From positions 11,034,802-11,098,801 of the forward strand of contig NC_045145.1 in assembly GCF_008831285.2 (NCBI RefSeq): a stretch of 64,000 nucleotides of DNA, in the 5' to 3' direction. Below the pieces are notes generated by a model. The model worked only from the letters and a program-made list of their open reading frames with translations, was not told the DNA's origin and searched no databases. Origin of the DNA: Nymphaea colorata (taxonomy: Eukaryota > Streptophyta > Magnoliopsida > Nymphaeales > Nymphaeaceae). The stretch's first letter is position 1, and every line of letters starts with the position of its first letter. Below are positions 48,810 through 62,100 of the stretch, piece by piece. A program made the position numbers and the translations under genes.

Positions 48810-49567
48810 AATACTGTTTTGAAATTGCTATTTTTCAACAAATAAATTTTATACATAACATGAAATTAATCGGCTCATATATATAAATAAATAAATATAT
48901 CATATATTTATTTATTTAATCTGATATGTGCGTACAATATTTGGCAATTGCAAAAACAAGAGAATAAGTCCTCAGAATTGATTTAATGAATAGTAGTTGA
49001 GAACAAATGCTCATAATTGGCTTATTAATTAATTGTATTAGCAGAGACCCACTTCTCAGTTTTGAGTAAGACAGGGACCAGGTTGAGATGCCGGCTAACA
49101 TTATCAGGTCTTATTTAAACTGTTCATTCTCGTTAGCTTTCATTTACATATGTTCAACTAGTTCAGCCAACTAGGGTTGGACTCGAACTCATCCATGCAA
49201 GTTCAACTTGTTAATGAACGAGTCTAATTTGAGTTTGATTTGCTCGGTCGACTCAACTTGTTTAATAAAAGGAGTCGAATTTGAGTTTGATTTACACGAG
49301 CTCTACTCGTCGTATTGCATGTTTGTTAATCTATATTAGCATGTCTACTACTTTTAACACTTTTGTATTGTTTTAATTTTTTAACGCTTTTGTATTGTTT
49401 TAACTTGCCAGATTGTAGAGAATTTTTTCCTATTATTTAAGGTTTGGGTTCAGATCATGAGAAACCATATCCAAGGTCCGAAACCTCACTGCTTGGATTC
49501 GGTACCCAAGCCTTTCGGCATGTCGTGTCAGAATTGAGCACAATTAACATGTTTATTTATTGTTTTG

Positions 49568-49614
<47 letters not shown>

Positions 49615-50620
49615 TGAAAACCAATACAAAAGTCAGACTTATTAAGATTAATTATTATTTTTTATGTAATCTAACCTTATAAATATATGAGATTAAAAGT
49701 GATTTGATGAGAAACATATGTTAAGTTAGTTGTTTTTAAATTGTTTTAATTAAAAAAATAAACAGTTCTTATACCATCAGATTGTATGGTAGAAAAATCT
49801 TTTTTTTTTTTACAAAAATTCTTGAACTAAAACATGATTTATATTAAAGTAATATTATGTTTTCAAAAAGACAGATTCCAATCTCACAGGTTTTAATGCA
49901 TATACTATATAATTAGTTCAACGTATGTCATTTATGTTAAATTATTTTAATTTTTTCATCTCATTTTTGTTTTCAAATTTCTTGTTTATTTTTCATAATC
50001 AAATTTTTAAGTTTTACTTGAAGTATGAGGTAAAAATCAATAACCTGGCTATTCTCAGCACGACTTCAATGGCTTAGGTCTGAAAATACGCTTATTCGCC
50101 TGTGACGTAACCCGTTGAGGTCACGCTTGTGACTGGTCGGTCACTAATTTCTAATTAATAAGGTCATTAATTAGTAATTAATTAATAATTTTTTTTGTGG
50201 GGAACTAACTATTGCAGTTTATCATTTTATTATGAATTCTTGTATTAGGATCCAAAGTTTAGCATATAAAAGTTTTCATAGCGTTTCCAGGCAACCAGCC
50301 AACCAGCCAACAACGTTAACGTGATGGTGGCAGCCCCAAGTTGGGCATTTGCTTAACGGTCTTCGCCTGAACCCGGCAGCTAACTAGCAGCCTCTTGTAT
50401 TTTAATGGCTAACTTATAGGCTCAATTGTTGGCATAGGCTCAATTGTTGGCGGATGTTATACTTTTAAATTTAAATTTTGATATGAACCGTCATTTTTCA
50501 AAATTAGACAAGTGTTTTTTTTATTTATATGTAATTTTTTTTATTTTTTATTTTTAAGTGGGGCTAAGGTGCTGCCCATGAACACTCTAATAATGATGAC
50601 CATCTGGCAAAGCCTTGGCA
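48810..50620. other. Broken cassette U6 spacer with insertions
   Basis: Two stretches of cassette spacer (49,318-49,490 and 49,856-50,600) are separated by foreign AT-rich DNA. 48,810-49,315 includes a degenerate GTCGACTCAACTTG/GAGTTTGATTT repeat. No CDKC exon follows: the spacer ends at GATGACCATCTGGC, just where exon 2 would be approached. Confidence 0.55.
49569..49611. repeat. (TA)n microsatellite
   Basis: About 21 TA units inside the insertion that splits the U6 spacer. Confidence 0.96.
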
Positions 50621-53068
50621 CCTGGGCCGGTCCTTAAAAATCAGGCTCCGGCGTACGGCCCGACACCCAAAAACCCAGCTTGATTGCGGCTGATTAAATT
50701 ATAAAATATATATTTTAATTGTAATAAAATATTATATGTATATATACTAACAAAATATATATTAAAAAACTATTATCTTGCCCACCTGAGACGGCCCCGT
50801 GCCTTTTTTTCTGAACCCGAGTTGGATTTTTTTCTGAACCCGAGTTGGCCACATGGTTTGGGGCTTCATGTTGGCTACAACCTAATGAGCTTTTACTTGG
50901 CCGATTTAACTTGTATGCTATTGAATGATGGCTTGACTGCAATATATTTGTATACTTCAGCCAGCAAAAACTCGTTTAAGTGGGATCGGCTTCTCCATGG
51001 TCTTGATTCTTCCGGTCCCATTTCTTCACTTTTTGAAAGGTGGAAGGGCTTTGCCGGATGTCACTGGGTCTTGAGTTGAAACGAATCGAGTTACATAAAC
51101 TTGAACTATGGACTCATTAAAAAGCTTGACCTTAAAGTGGAGCTCTAACTGATCAACTTGTTAATAAATTAGTCGAGTTCGAGTTGAGTTTTGTCGAATC
51201 AGTCTGAGTCCAACTCGAATTGGCTCAACTAATAAAACAATCCTTGGTGCATAAAAACAACGTCACTAATTTCTGTATGATTCATAAATGCGACTATTGA
51301 ATCCCGCCCACTACCTTAAAAATTGCGTGAATATTAATACCCTTCTCCTTTGATGCGTGCACACTTCGTCCATGAAAGCCTTTCCAATTCCGGATGACAC
51401 ACGTTGGTACTGAAGCTATACTAATTTTTTTTACTGACTTTCTTTTTTTGCGTCAGTAAAAACACTTCTGCGTTATTTCTATACTCAGCAGGCACTTTCT
51501 TGGCTTGAGCTTAGACGACCTTCTCTCAAGCTTTGATTGATTTTAATGGATGCAAGCTGTTTTAGCTGTAACACTCAAGTTGGATTTATCCGGGCCTTAA
51601 AAAATTTTTATAACTATAGTTCATTGAAGATGACCCTTTATATCCAAGCATAGTCACAAATCTAATGCTTGGTTTTTTATCAGTGAATTTTTTTTCTTGG
51701 GTATTCTTCAGCAAAATTTCTATTTGAGAGAAAATCTTGGGAGTCCAAAAAGTTGGCCTATGTATACAAATAGTAAATAATTATGAATATAATGATTTTT
51801 CTGCAAATTTTCATAAGATTTTGAGATATTTCTTTAACATGTTAAAGGTAAAAAAAAAAAAAGTATTAAAATGCATGGCTCGTTTTTGAAGGGGAAGTTA
51901 TTAAAAAAAATATAATATCTTCTTAAAAAAAATTTGTCAATGTTTTCAAAATATTTCGATACTGTGGCTTGCTTCCCCTATTTTGCTGATACCATTTGTG
52001 ATACTTTCGAATATCGGAATATATGTAACCATGAGCCCAAGCCTGTTGATGGTCATTGTGTCGAGGAGAATCATTGCGAAGGTCATAAACATCCATGGAT
52101 CTTTGTCTGAGGTAAACAAGCGCCCCCTAATAAACATCTTGACCTAATCTCTCATCCTAATGTTTTTTCAACCCCAGCTGTACTTGACATCAGTCTTCTT
52201 GAACCAAAACCCTTGTGCTCCAACCCAAGTCATATGGGTAAGGGTGAGGGTTCAGTACAAGAAGCACCAGGAGACGGGTACATAGATATTATATATAATG
52301 TTCATAAAAATTCTCGAAACTAAAGAAAAATAAGAGGAAGATATATAATCTAGATGGATGGAAAAAGAAACAGAAAAAATCAAAATCAAAACAAAAATTA
52401 AGATGGAAAAACAAAAAGAAACTATCAAAATTAAAACAAAAATTAAGTTTTAAAACCCAGCTGTATCCGCGTACTTGTGTGTTACTGTACCTATATACTG
52501 ACACAGATATACGCGTGCCACTTAGCATAGAACCGTCACCAGTCATAGAACTATCACCATCGTTCAAATCAGAGCCAAATTTGACACTTTCAATTGGTCA
52601 TATAACAGTCTGCTTCCCCAAACATAGATAGTTTCTAAGACTCTAATTAAGGAAGAAACGGGAATGGATTAAAAATTCTTGACAAGGGAAAGATGAATCC
52701 TGAAGCTTGCCAGTAAGGTAAGGAGAAAACTCCAAAATTTACAGATCACTATGCTATTGCTATTCTGCCCACGACACAGTCCCTCTTCATTATCTTGCCT
52801 ATACCTTATTGACATCCTCATGTTTTTTATGTTCTTATCGGTTGTGACACTTATATACAAGCTCAGTTCACGCTCTTTACTGAATCGTTGATAGTTTAAA
52901 TGCTGCAGGGACGATGAACAATTAAATGTTAAATTTACTTCAGAGCTGTCCAATCTCAAAAACTAGTAAAGAAGCCATATGTAATAGAAGAAAATGACTG
53001 AACTACTGATTAATCTAAATTTACATGGAATTACAATAAAAGGATTCGAATACGTTCATGGACTAATT
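50621..53068. other. Intergenic, no gene seen
   Basis: AT-rich. It contains a GGGCCGGTCC/GGCCCGACACCC segment (50,620-50,680) and a degenerate TCGAGTTCGAGTTGAG repeat (51,170-51,240) similar in style to 49,150-49,310. Both look like old transposon debris. Open frames here have no recognisable domains. Confidence 0.55.
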
Positions 53069-53199
53069 TTACATAATGGACTCGCCCTTGGCAATAAATA
53101 GCCCACTTGTTCGGGATGTGCAGGGATCAAATCTTATTGTCCTTGGAATCCTTCCACTCCTGCAAGGCCAACCCTTTGCAGCACGAATATCTTGCAGCT
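53069..53199 (-). CDS. NOP2/Sun methyltransferase last exon
   Basis: Acceptor AATTAG/AGCTGC, stop TAA at 53,069-53,071. Encodes LQDIRAAKGWPCRSG, RFDPCTSRTSGLFIAK and a short GESIM end. Confidence 0.9.
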
Positions 53200-56100
53200 C
53201 TAATTAAGTCAAAACAGAGAAAAATAAAAGAAATCAGTTACAGTATCTCTTTTTACAACAATTAGCATCTGGATTCTTCTGACCAGATTTCAGGACATAC
53301 ATGATAATAAAAAGCCAAGCAGCAAATTTTCCAGTAAATTTTTTCCTCCGTTGCCCATCGCATTCCTCTATATGACTTTTCTTTTTCTGCCAAAGTGCCA
53401 GCAGGATCTACTGTACTAAAGTGCAAGTAGCGTTGGTGTGAAAGCATAGCATTTCAATTTGAATCCACCCAACCCAATTGAGAAGAACCAAACTTAACAG
53501 ACACTTTCCTCTGGTGGGAATGCACTCCAAGTAATGGGTACCTTGCGGGGACCCCAACCCACCTACTCAGGTCTTGTGTGGATATACATGAGGAAGGGGT
53601 GCTCCTAGGTATGAAGGGGTGAATTTGTAGCAAAAGTGCATTCCTCATCAAGTCATTTGGGAGTTGCAGACATGCTTGTATAAATTCGGTCGACAGCTAC
53701 AAGGAAAAGAGAAAGAAAGGAAACTGTGCCCAACCATTATGCTGCTCAATTTCTAACATCATTCCCAGCTTAACTAAAACTAAATTGCAACTACATGTGC
53801 GCCAATTTTTTTTTTTTAACAGTTGCAAATTATGATCAAATTTGCAGTTGGCTATTATCGTACAAAAATCTAGACTATAAAGTATTTTAACCATTGTCAC
53901 ATATATAGTGGATGGGTATTATAGGGCGACGAATTTCTCAGGTATAATATGGTAAAGTTGTATATCTTGGGGATATCTTGGCAAAGTTTTAAAAAATTTA
54001 AAACTTTTAAAAAATCCTGAAAATTTAAAAAAAAAATAAAATTAATAAAAATACGAATGCAAAAAAAAAACGTATAATACTCATTTTTCATGTTTTTTAT
54101 ATTCTAGCTTTTAAAAAAAAGACACGTGTTATTGCCGTTTTATACGGCTGACTTATTTTTTGTGTATTTAACACGTCTTTTTTTATTTTAACTTCACTCT
54201 TCCTTGTGACAAATGCACGACTTATATTGCTTGACAATTCTATTTATGAGGCTTTAATTAGTTACAATTGTTCAGTGTCATACTATGTTTTATTTTGCAC
54301 TCGATATTTCCTTGCTGTGTAACCTTTTCAACAATAATTTTTCAATTTTCAGGTTTTCTATATCTTTTCTCTGAACGTTTTATCTTTTCTAAAATTGTGA
54401 AAAAGTAAATTATGTTTTTACACGGTATACTCTTCCATGGTAGGTATCACATGAAAAACAAAAAGGTATTACAGAAATATTCATCAAAGAACTAAAGAAC
54501 TGCAACTAAGATTTCCTAAAGGATATCTTGGATAGCGTTATTACCAGCACCAGCAGAAGGATTGTTTGAAAGAAACTGCTCAACCACATCTTCATTTTGA
54601 GCAACAGTCAAGCTGTTCAAGGCAGCAGTCGTCAACTACTATAGGATTAAATTCCCCACAAAAGGCCTATAACATGAAATTAAAAAAAAATGCATTGATG
54701 TCCCAAGTATAGATATTTACCTGCATGTGCTATACACAAGTGACCCTCCAACTTTAAGCAATCTGAAACCATTAGTAAGAAGCTGTAACTGCACAGAGTT
54801 TTAAGAAAAATCATTCATGTAGCATTTAGATCAAATAGATCTGCGGAAAGGTTGAAGCAACCAGAAAAGAGAGAAAAAGGGGAATAAAATGATGCAATGA
54901 GAAAAGGATTAACAACTTCAACCAAAAAATAGGAAGAACAATAACCAAAACAGAAAAACTAAAATTTTAAAGAGTGCTCCTTTTCCTGAAAGGCAAGTAT
55001 CTAAAAATTAAGTCAAGTTTCATAACGTCTAAAAATAATCAGTTGTTGTTAGACATCTAAATACAGATGCACAGAAAATGGTGTGGTGCTCCATGCTTCC
55101 TGATTTTAACCTTTTAGGAGAAGACATTGATCTACAGTAAAATGTCTTCATAATCCTGATTACTACCACGTTGCTCCTAGTTGCTTGATACGAAAAACAG
55201 TTTGAAGCACTTTTCGTAGAAGTGCCTCCTAGCTGTTGTACTTCCTATTTTACCAGGTCATATAACGGATTATAGCCTTGCTGCCCAGAATCGTACCCAA
55301 GAGAATAACTCTTCCATTTTCGGTCATGGTCATACAAGTATAAACATCCACTACATTATTTCTTTAGAGTTTAAACTTTAAACTAATCGAAGTTGACAAT
55401 TACATTTTAAAAAAGGAAACTTCAAATAATTAAAATGCAAAATGGATAGCACCGCAAGTTCATATTTCTCTTTTCTGTACTGACAGGCAAGGGCCACGCA
55501 AACTCGTGAAGAGGGTTGGATTTGCCAATCAGATCAGTAACAAATGGGAACCAATATCTCCTCATAACTCAGGAATACCTAGTGGGGCTGTTCTTAAGGC
55601 TCACATGTCTTTTCTAAAGCAATTCAGCATCAGTAATTTGAAAACATAAATAAGGATCATAGGAATGTTAATTCAGCAGGTGAAAACCTGTAACTAAAAT
55701 ATGATCAATTTAAAATCTCTAGATAGATACGGCTAGGGATTCAACATATTTTGCCTGGAGTCGAGTCAATGAACCAATTCTTTCTGCATCCAACAGTCTT
55801 CTTTGAAGAGTGTCCCATCCCCAATCTTCAAACTTGAGGATGTGCTTAACAGACCCATCATGTGTACACTCAGCATCAACCAAGACCTAACAAATGAATA
55901 GAAACACAGAAAAAATTGTTGAAGTCGAGGTAGTTTTTAGAATATTAAAGAACTTGACAGTTCTTTAATTATTTTTACAAAACTTTTCATTTACATTGTA
56001 ATTTTGTTTTTACCCTAATTCTCCCTTAAGTAAGGGTTAGGGTACGTGATGAATGATAAGTTGGATGTGTTTTCTTCTCTCTCCTTCTCTCATGACAACA

Positions 56101-59100
56101 TGGTATCAGAGCCAGCGGCGTGATCACTTCAGGCTGTCGGCGACTGGCAGATTTCCGGCGATCTCCTCTCTGGTGACTGTCAGGTTTCTAACCCCCAAAC
56201 TCTCTCTTCCTCTCTCTTCGGTTGATGGGCAGAGACTGAATCTCCCTCTCTCGTTCTTCCCCCTCTCTCGTCTCTACATCTCCTTTATCAACTCCTTCTT
56301 CTTCTTCCTTCTATTTCTCGTTGGAGGGTGGAATCTGATCTTGCGTATGTTGAACGCGTGATCAGATCCACTAGTGGAACATGGTGTGGCTGCTGGGATC
56401 CTGTCGTTGCTGCTGATCAGAAATTGCTTGTTGTTGTTTATGGTTGTGGATAGCTGCTGCTGATCGGGGAGATGGTTTATTGACGTTGCTAATTGTGGAA
56501 CAGCAAGATGTGGACTTGTTGTTTGAGAGTTGAGGTTGAGAACAGAAAAAGAAGCGGCAGTCTTCGTCTGTAAGTTTGTTTTTTCAGCAGTAATTATTGT
56601 CCAAGTTTCCTACTATTCAGAGACATGAAGGAAGTGTCACTGCTACCTGCTTTGAATGCATGTTAACAGCATCTAGACGTTAAAATCTGTGACTGGATTT
56701 TTCTGCCTGCACGTTCATCTTTTTTCAGCAGTCTATATTAAGTGTGCAGAGATTTTATATTAAGTGTACAAAGATTCTTTTCTTTGATCTTCACTATGGA
56801 GCAGAGGGATAGTATTGTTGATACACAAGGAGAATATAAAGTCTCTGGGAATCTTCTTTCATTTGGGTCTACCGTGAAGTTAGATGGCTCAAATTATGAA
56901 ATCTGGTGTCGCGTATTTATGATGTCTGTTAAGGGGCATAGAAAGAAACATGTTATTGAGGAGAAAGAACCCCTAACTAAGACCGGAAAATATTCTACAT
57001 GGGAGGAAGATAACAATATTGTGATGTCATGGATTATGAATAGTGTGCAGGCACACATCACTCCTACGATTGCTTATTATACCTCTGCCAAGCATATGTG
57101 GGAATTTCAGAAGCAAACTTACTCCCATGATAAGAATATGAGCAAAGTCTTGCAGGTTGAAGAAGAACTTCTTAAACTCCAACAAGGTGACTCAAATCTG
57201 GCCCAATACTTTGCGTCAGTCAAATCAGCCTATGAGAGGCTCAAAGCCCTACGTCCCCCGTGTCAATCATGCTAGTCAATCATGCTACAAAACCCACCTT
57301 GAGCAGCACATGGTGGTGAAATTTTTAGCTAGGTTATCTCCTGATTTTGCAGTGGCCAAAGCCCGAATGTTGACTGGGACTGAAATTCCAGACCTTGTTG
57401 AGGCCTATAATAGGCTAAGTCGTCTGGTGGTGACTCTATCTCCCTCTTCAACCGATGCACCTTCTTCAGCATTAGCTGTCCCAGGAGGTCGTGGGCAGTC
57501 CTTAGCCATCTCAGGAAGCCGAGGACCGACCTTCAATAGAGGGAGAGGAGGTCGTAGTTCAGGAGGTGGATGTGGTAGATTTCAATGCACGTTCTGTGGA
57601 AGACTTGGTCATCTAGAAGATAGATGTTGGAATAAACATGGTCACCCTATGATCCGAGACTCCGAGTCATCACAGATCAAGAACTCGTCTCATATCCCAA
57701 AAGCTTCACATGTTGAAGATGACCATACAGAATCAAATGTAGAAAATGTCACTGTTAGTATGAGTAAATCAGAGTATGAACAATTTCTGGCTCAGAAAGC
57801 TTCGTCTTCTTCCTTGGCGTCTACAGTTGTGGGTGATTCTGCTCTTTCCACCACTATGCAGAACTGAGATCCAGGTATGTCATGGATTATTGATTCTGGA
57901 GCCTCCAAACACTTTTGCAGTAGACCAAACTTATTCACCGTGCTTCACCATTTTCCTCAACCTAGACAGGTGAAGCTTGCAGATGGGAGATTCTCTCCTA
58001 TTATCGGTTGGGGCAGTGTGAAAATTTCTGATTGTTTAACTGTGAATAACGTGTTGTTTGCTCCTGATTTTCCCACTCATCTTCTCTCAGTTAAAGGGCT
58101 AACTCATGATTTGAACTGTAGAGTCATTTTTTATCCTGGTTCGTGTTGGTTTTAGGACTTGCGGACTGGGAGGATGATTGGTGGAGGCCATGAATGAGGG
58201 GGAGTCTATTTCCTGTCTGAGGCCATGGACATAGCTGCTACATCAGTTCCATCCAAACGTACCAGTCTCCAGTGGCATCTTAGACTTGGGCATCCATCTG
58301 TGTCAAAACTTCGTTGCTTGTTTCCTCAGTTTTCCATGTCAGAGTCACTCCAGTGTGAAGCTTGTCAACTTGGAAAACACACTAGGAGTAGTTTTCCTTC
58401 GAGTCTAAGTCCTTCGAGTCATAGTATGTTTGATTTACTTCATGTCGATGTGTGGGGGCCTAGCCGTACTGCTAGCCGGTCTAAATTTTGGTATTATTTG
58501 GTCGTTGTTGATGATTTCTCTCGTGCTAGTTGGGTTTTCCTTTTGAAGGAACGTTCTGCAGCTATATGTATCCTTCAAAATCTTATTATTGAAATAAAGA
58601 CTCAATTTGGAGTTTCTGTTAAGTTTGTTCGCACTGACAATGCTCTTGAATTCAAATCGTCCAATCTTTTGTAATTTTACTCAAAACATGGAATTGTTAC
58701 TCAATTCACCTATCCACATACCTTGCAACAGAATGGTATTGCAGAGCGAAAGCATCGACATTTGTTGGAAGTTGCTCGTACTCTTATGATACAGAGCCAT
58801 GTACCATCTTACTTTTGGGGGGATGCGATCCTAACTGCTTGTTACCTCATTAATCGCCTACCATCTTCATCTATACTTAACAAAATTTCAGTTCAAATGC
58901 TGTACCCGGATCGTCCATTGTTTCAAACTCCACCTCGTGTGTTTGGATGCACATGCTTCGTTCATATCCTTGGACCAAAGCGAGATAAACTTGTTGCCCA
59001 AGCCCGAAAATGTATCTTCATTGGTTATCCCAAGAACCAACGAGGCTATAAATGCTTTGACCCTCTCACCCAGAAAGAGTATGTCAGTGCGGATGTCACA

Positions 59101-62100
59101 TTCTTTGAGTCCCGTCCATATTTCCCACAACCATCAACCTCTTGTCCTGAGAGTCTCCCTCAATGCCCTTTGCCAATCCCACCTTTCCCGCTTATGTCCC
59201 TTTCGAGTTCATCACCACCCCGAAGTCGTTTTTCGGATCCTCCATTAGTCTACTCTCGCCGACAGGGTCTCTCACATGGCTCTCCTCCATCATCCTCTCC
59301 TGAGGTAAGTGTACCTGATTCCTCACCTCCGATTATCTCTGACTCGCAGGATCTTCCTATTGCCTTGCGGAAGGGTAAACGTCAATGCACCATTTATCCC
59401 ATTTCACAGTTTGTGACGTCTGAATATGTAAGTGACAAGGTGCGACAATTCATTCATGCTCTGTCTACTTATACTACTCCGACATGTCATCAACAAGCAT
59501 TACTAGAGCCTAATTGGCGCCAGGCTATGGAAGAGGAAATACATACTTTACAGGAATGCCACACATGGGACCTTATTGCTCCTCCTTCTGGTTGTGATAT
59601 TGTTGGATCCAAATGGGTATTCACTATCAAATACCATATAAAGCTCGGCTGGTCGCAAAAAGGGTATACTCAGACCTATGGTATTGATTTTTTTGACACA
59701 TTCTCACCAGGGGCTCGGCTAGGTACCATTTGCCTCTTGATTTCTCTTGCAGTTCACTAAGACTGGCAGATGCATCAATTGGATGTCAAAAATGCATTCT
59801 TGTATGGTGATATTGAAGAGACAGTTTATATGCAATAACCACTTGGCTTCGAGGTTCAGGGGGAGTGTGGGAAGGTGTGCAAATTGCGAAAGGCCATATA
59901 TGGACTGAAACAAAGTCCCCGTGCATGGTTTCATAAACTATCTGATATTGCCTCACAGAGTGGATTCCAAAGGTCACCTCTTGATCATTCAATGTTTGTT
60001 AAGAAGGGAGAGTTGGGTATGGTTATCTTGGCAGTATATGTTGATGATATTATATTGATCGGCAACTATAAACAAGGTATATCTGAGACCAAAGAATTTC
60101 TTCAAAATCATTTTGTCACAAAAGATCTTGGACACTTGAGGTATTTTCTTGGAATAGAAGTGGCTCGTGGTAAAGAAGGAATAGTTCTCTCTCAAAAAAA
60201 GTACATTTTAGACTTATTGCAAGAAACTGGAATGTTGGGGGCAAAACCTGCCACATTCCCATGAATCCACGATTGCACCTACATGATGAGCAGTCAGAAC
60301 TTGTAGAGTCCAAGACGTATAGATCCTTAATTGGAAAGCTTCTTTATGTGACAGTTACAAGACCAGATATTAGTTTTGCAGTGGGAAAGTTGAGTCAATT
60401 TATGGAGAAACCGATGAAGATTCATTGGGAAGTTGCATTGATAATACTCAAATACTTAAAGTCTTCTCCTAGTAAAGGACTACTATTCAAGAAAGGGAAA
60501 ACCTTAGATGTCCAAGCCTATAGTGATGCAGACTATGTAGGATCTATTGAAGATAGAAAATCTACCACTGGATTTTGTGTTTTTGTAGGAGGGAATCTTA
60601 TATCTTGGAGGAGCAAAAAACAGAATGTGGTCTCATGGTCTAGTGCTGAGTCAGAATATAGGGTCATGGCCCAAATGGCAGCAGAATTAACATGGGTTAA
60701 ATCCATGCTTGAAAGCCTTGACATTCTAGTTCAACTATCTATGACAATGCTTTGTGATAACAGGGCTGCCACTTATATTGCAAATAACTCAGTCTTTCAC
60801 GAAAGAACTAAACACATTGAAGTTGATTGTCATTACATTCGTGACTTAGTTCAAGGAGGAGTGATTTCTACAACTCACGTGGTCTCTGAAGAACAAACTG
60901 CTGATATCTTTACTAAGGCTCCTGCAATTAGAGAATTTTCAAAGTGTTGTAACAAGCTGAGCATGAAAGATATCTATGCTCCAGCTTGAGGGGGAGTGTT
61001 GAAGTTGAGGTAGTTTTTAGAATATTAAAGAACTTGACAGTTCTTTAATTATTTTCACAAAACTTTTCGTTTACATTGTAATTTTGTTTTTACCCTAATT
61101 CTCCCTTAAGTAAGGGTTAGGGTACATGATGAATGATAAGTTGGACGTGTTTTCTTCTCTCTCCTTCTCTCACGACAACAAAAATAAATACGTACAATGA
61201 TGATAAAGGACAGAGATAGAAGAACATAGAACATAAGTCACCTAAAATTCTTCATTCTAGCAACCGTGATAAGGCAACTCACAGCTAGCCTAAAGGTATA
61301 ATGCTACTGCTATTCAGCAAGAATAGAAAGACAAGTACTAAATTACACAAACACCACAAAATACTAGTCCAACAGAGGTAGCAAAGCTATTCTTGTCCCT
61401 CTAGAGAATTAACAGCATCGATTCAAAGCATTATTGCACCCCTGAAGTAAATGTTCATGAACTTCATGCATTATTCAACAAAACAATTGTTCACCCTGAA
61501 TATATAGACACCCAGATCTTTTTCACCTTATGAAAGTAGATTTCAAACAAAACCCTAATTTTCATATGATGGCCATAGGGATGTCAATATGTGATCCAAG
61601 CCTACATCGTGCAACAGAAACACATAATTTCAGGTTCAATCAATAGTGAAAATTCAATTAAAGCCAAAAATCAATCTGAGAACCACTGAATGCAACTTAG
61701 TTGGTAACGGGCTTGGTGAATGTGTCACAACAAACATACAGCAGCACTTTTGCATTGCTTTTAGTATCCAAATCTAAATCAGGCTGAACCTCAATACCTA
61801 CAATGTATATCCAATAAAGCAAGTATCTAATAAAATAACACAAACATATGCCCCCATTGAACGTGAGAAGCTGCTACTGAGTTCCTTAGGCTTAAACTAA
61901 TAAAAAGAACTTCTAATTTTCATCTGAAATGGATTCAGGGTGCAGGTGACACTTCTTGAGAAAGCTTGGGTGTAGGTGCAGCAATGATATGTTTGTGCAT
62001 GTGTTTTTTGTGTGTGTGTGTGAGAGAGGGAGAGAGTTAAAAGAAAAAAGAAGCTTTTTGAAAATTGTAAAATAATCCTCTTCATGTAAATTGTAATAAA

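Larger units (their letters stand above)
55917..61180 (+). mobile_element. E3: decayed full-length Ty1/copia element in a host intron
   Basis: 5,264 bp with 184-bp LTRs and target duplications AAAAT (55,912-55,916 and 61,181-61,185). Order: LTR, initiator-Met primer site, leader, gag, protease, integrase, reverse transcriptase, RNase H, polypurine tract, LTR. The LTRs differ at 6 of 184 positions, all transitions. Gag-pol has a frameshifting 13-bp duplication, six in-frame stops, a compensated deletion/insertion pair and a one-base deletion. It lies 26 bp upstream (in gene sense) of the acceptor side of a methyltransferase exon, in antisense orientation. Confidence 0.97.

Noticed and set aside
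53454-53651. 65-codon minus-strand frame between methyltransferase exons
   Set aside because: It lies in the last intron and matches nothing in the family; exon phases join without it.
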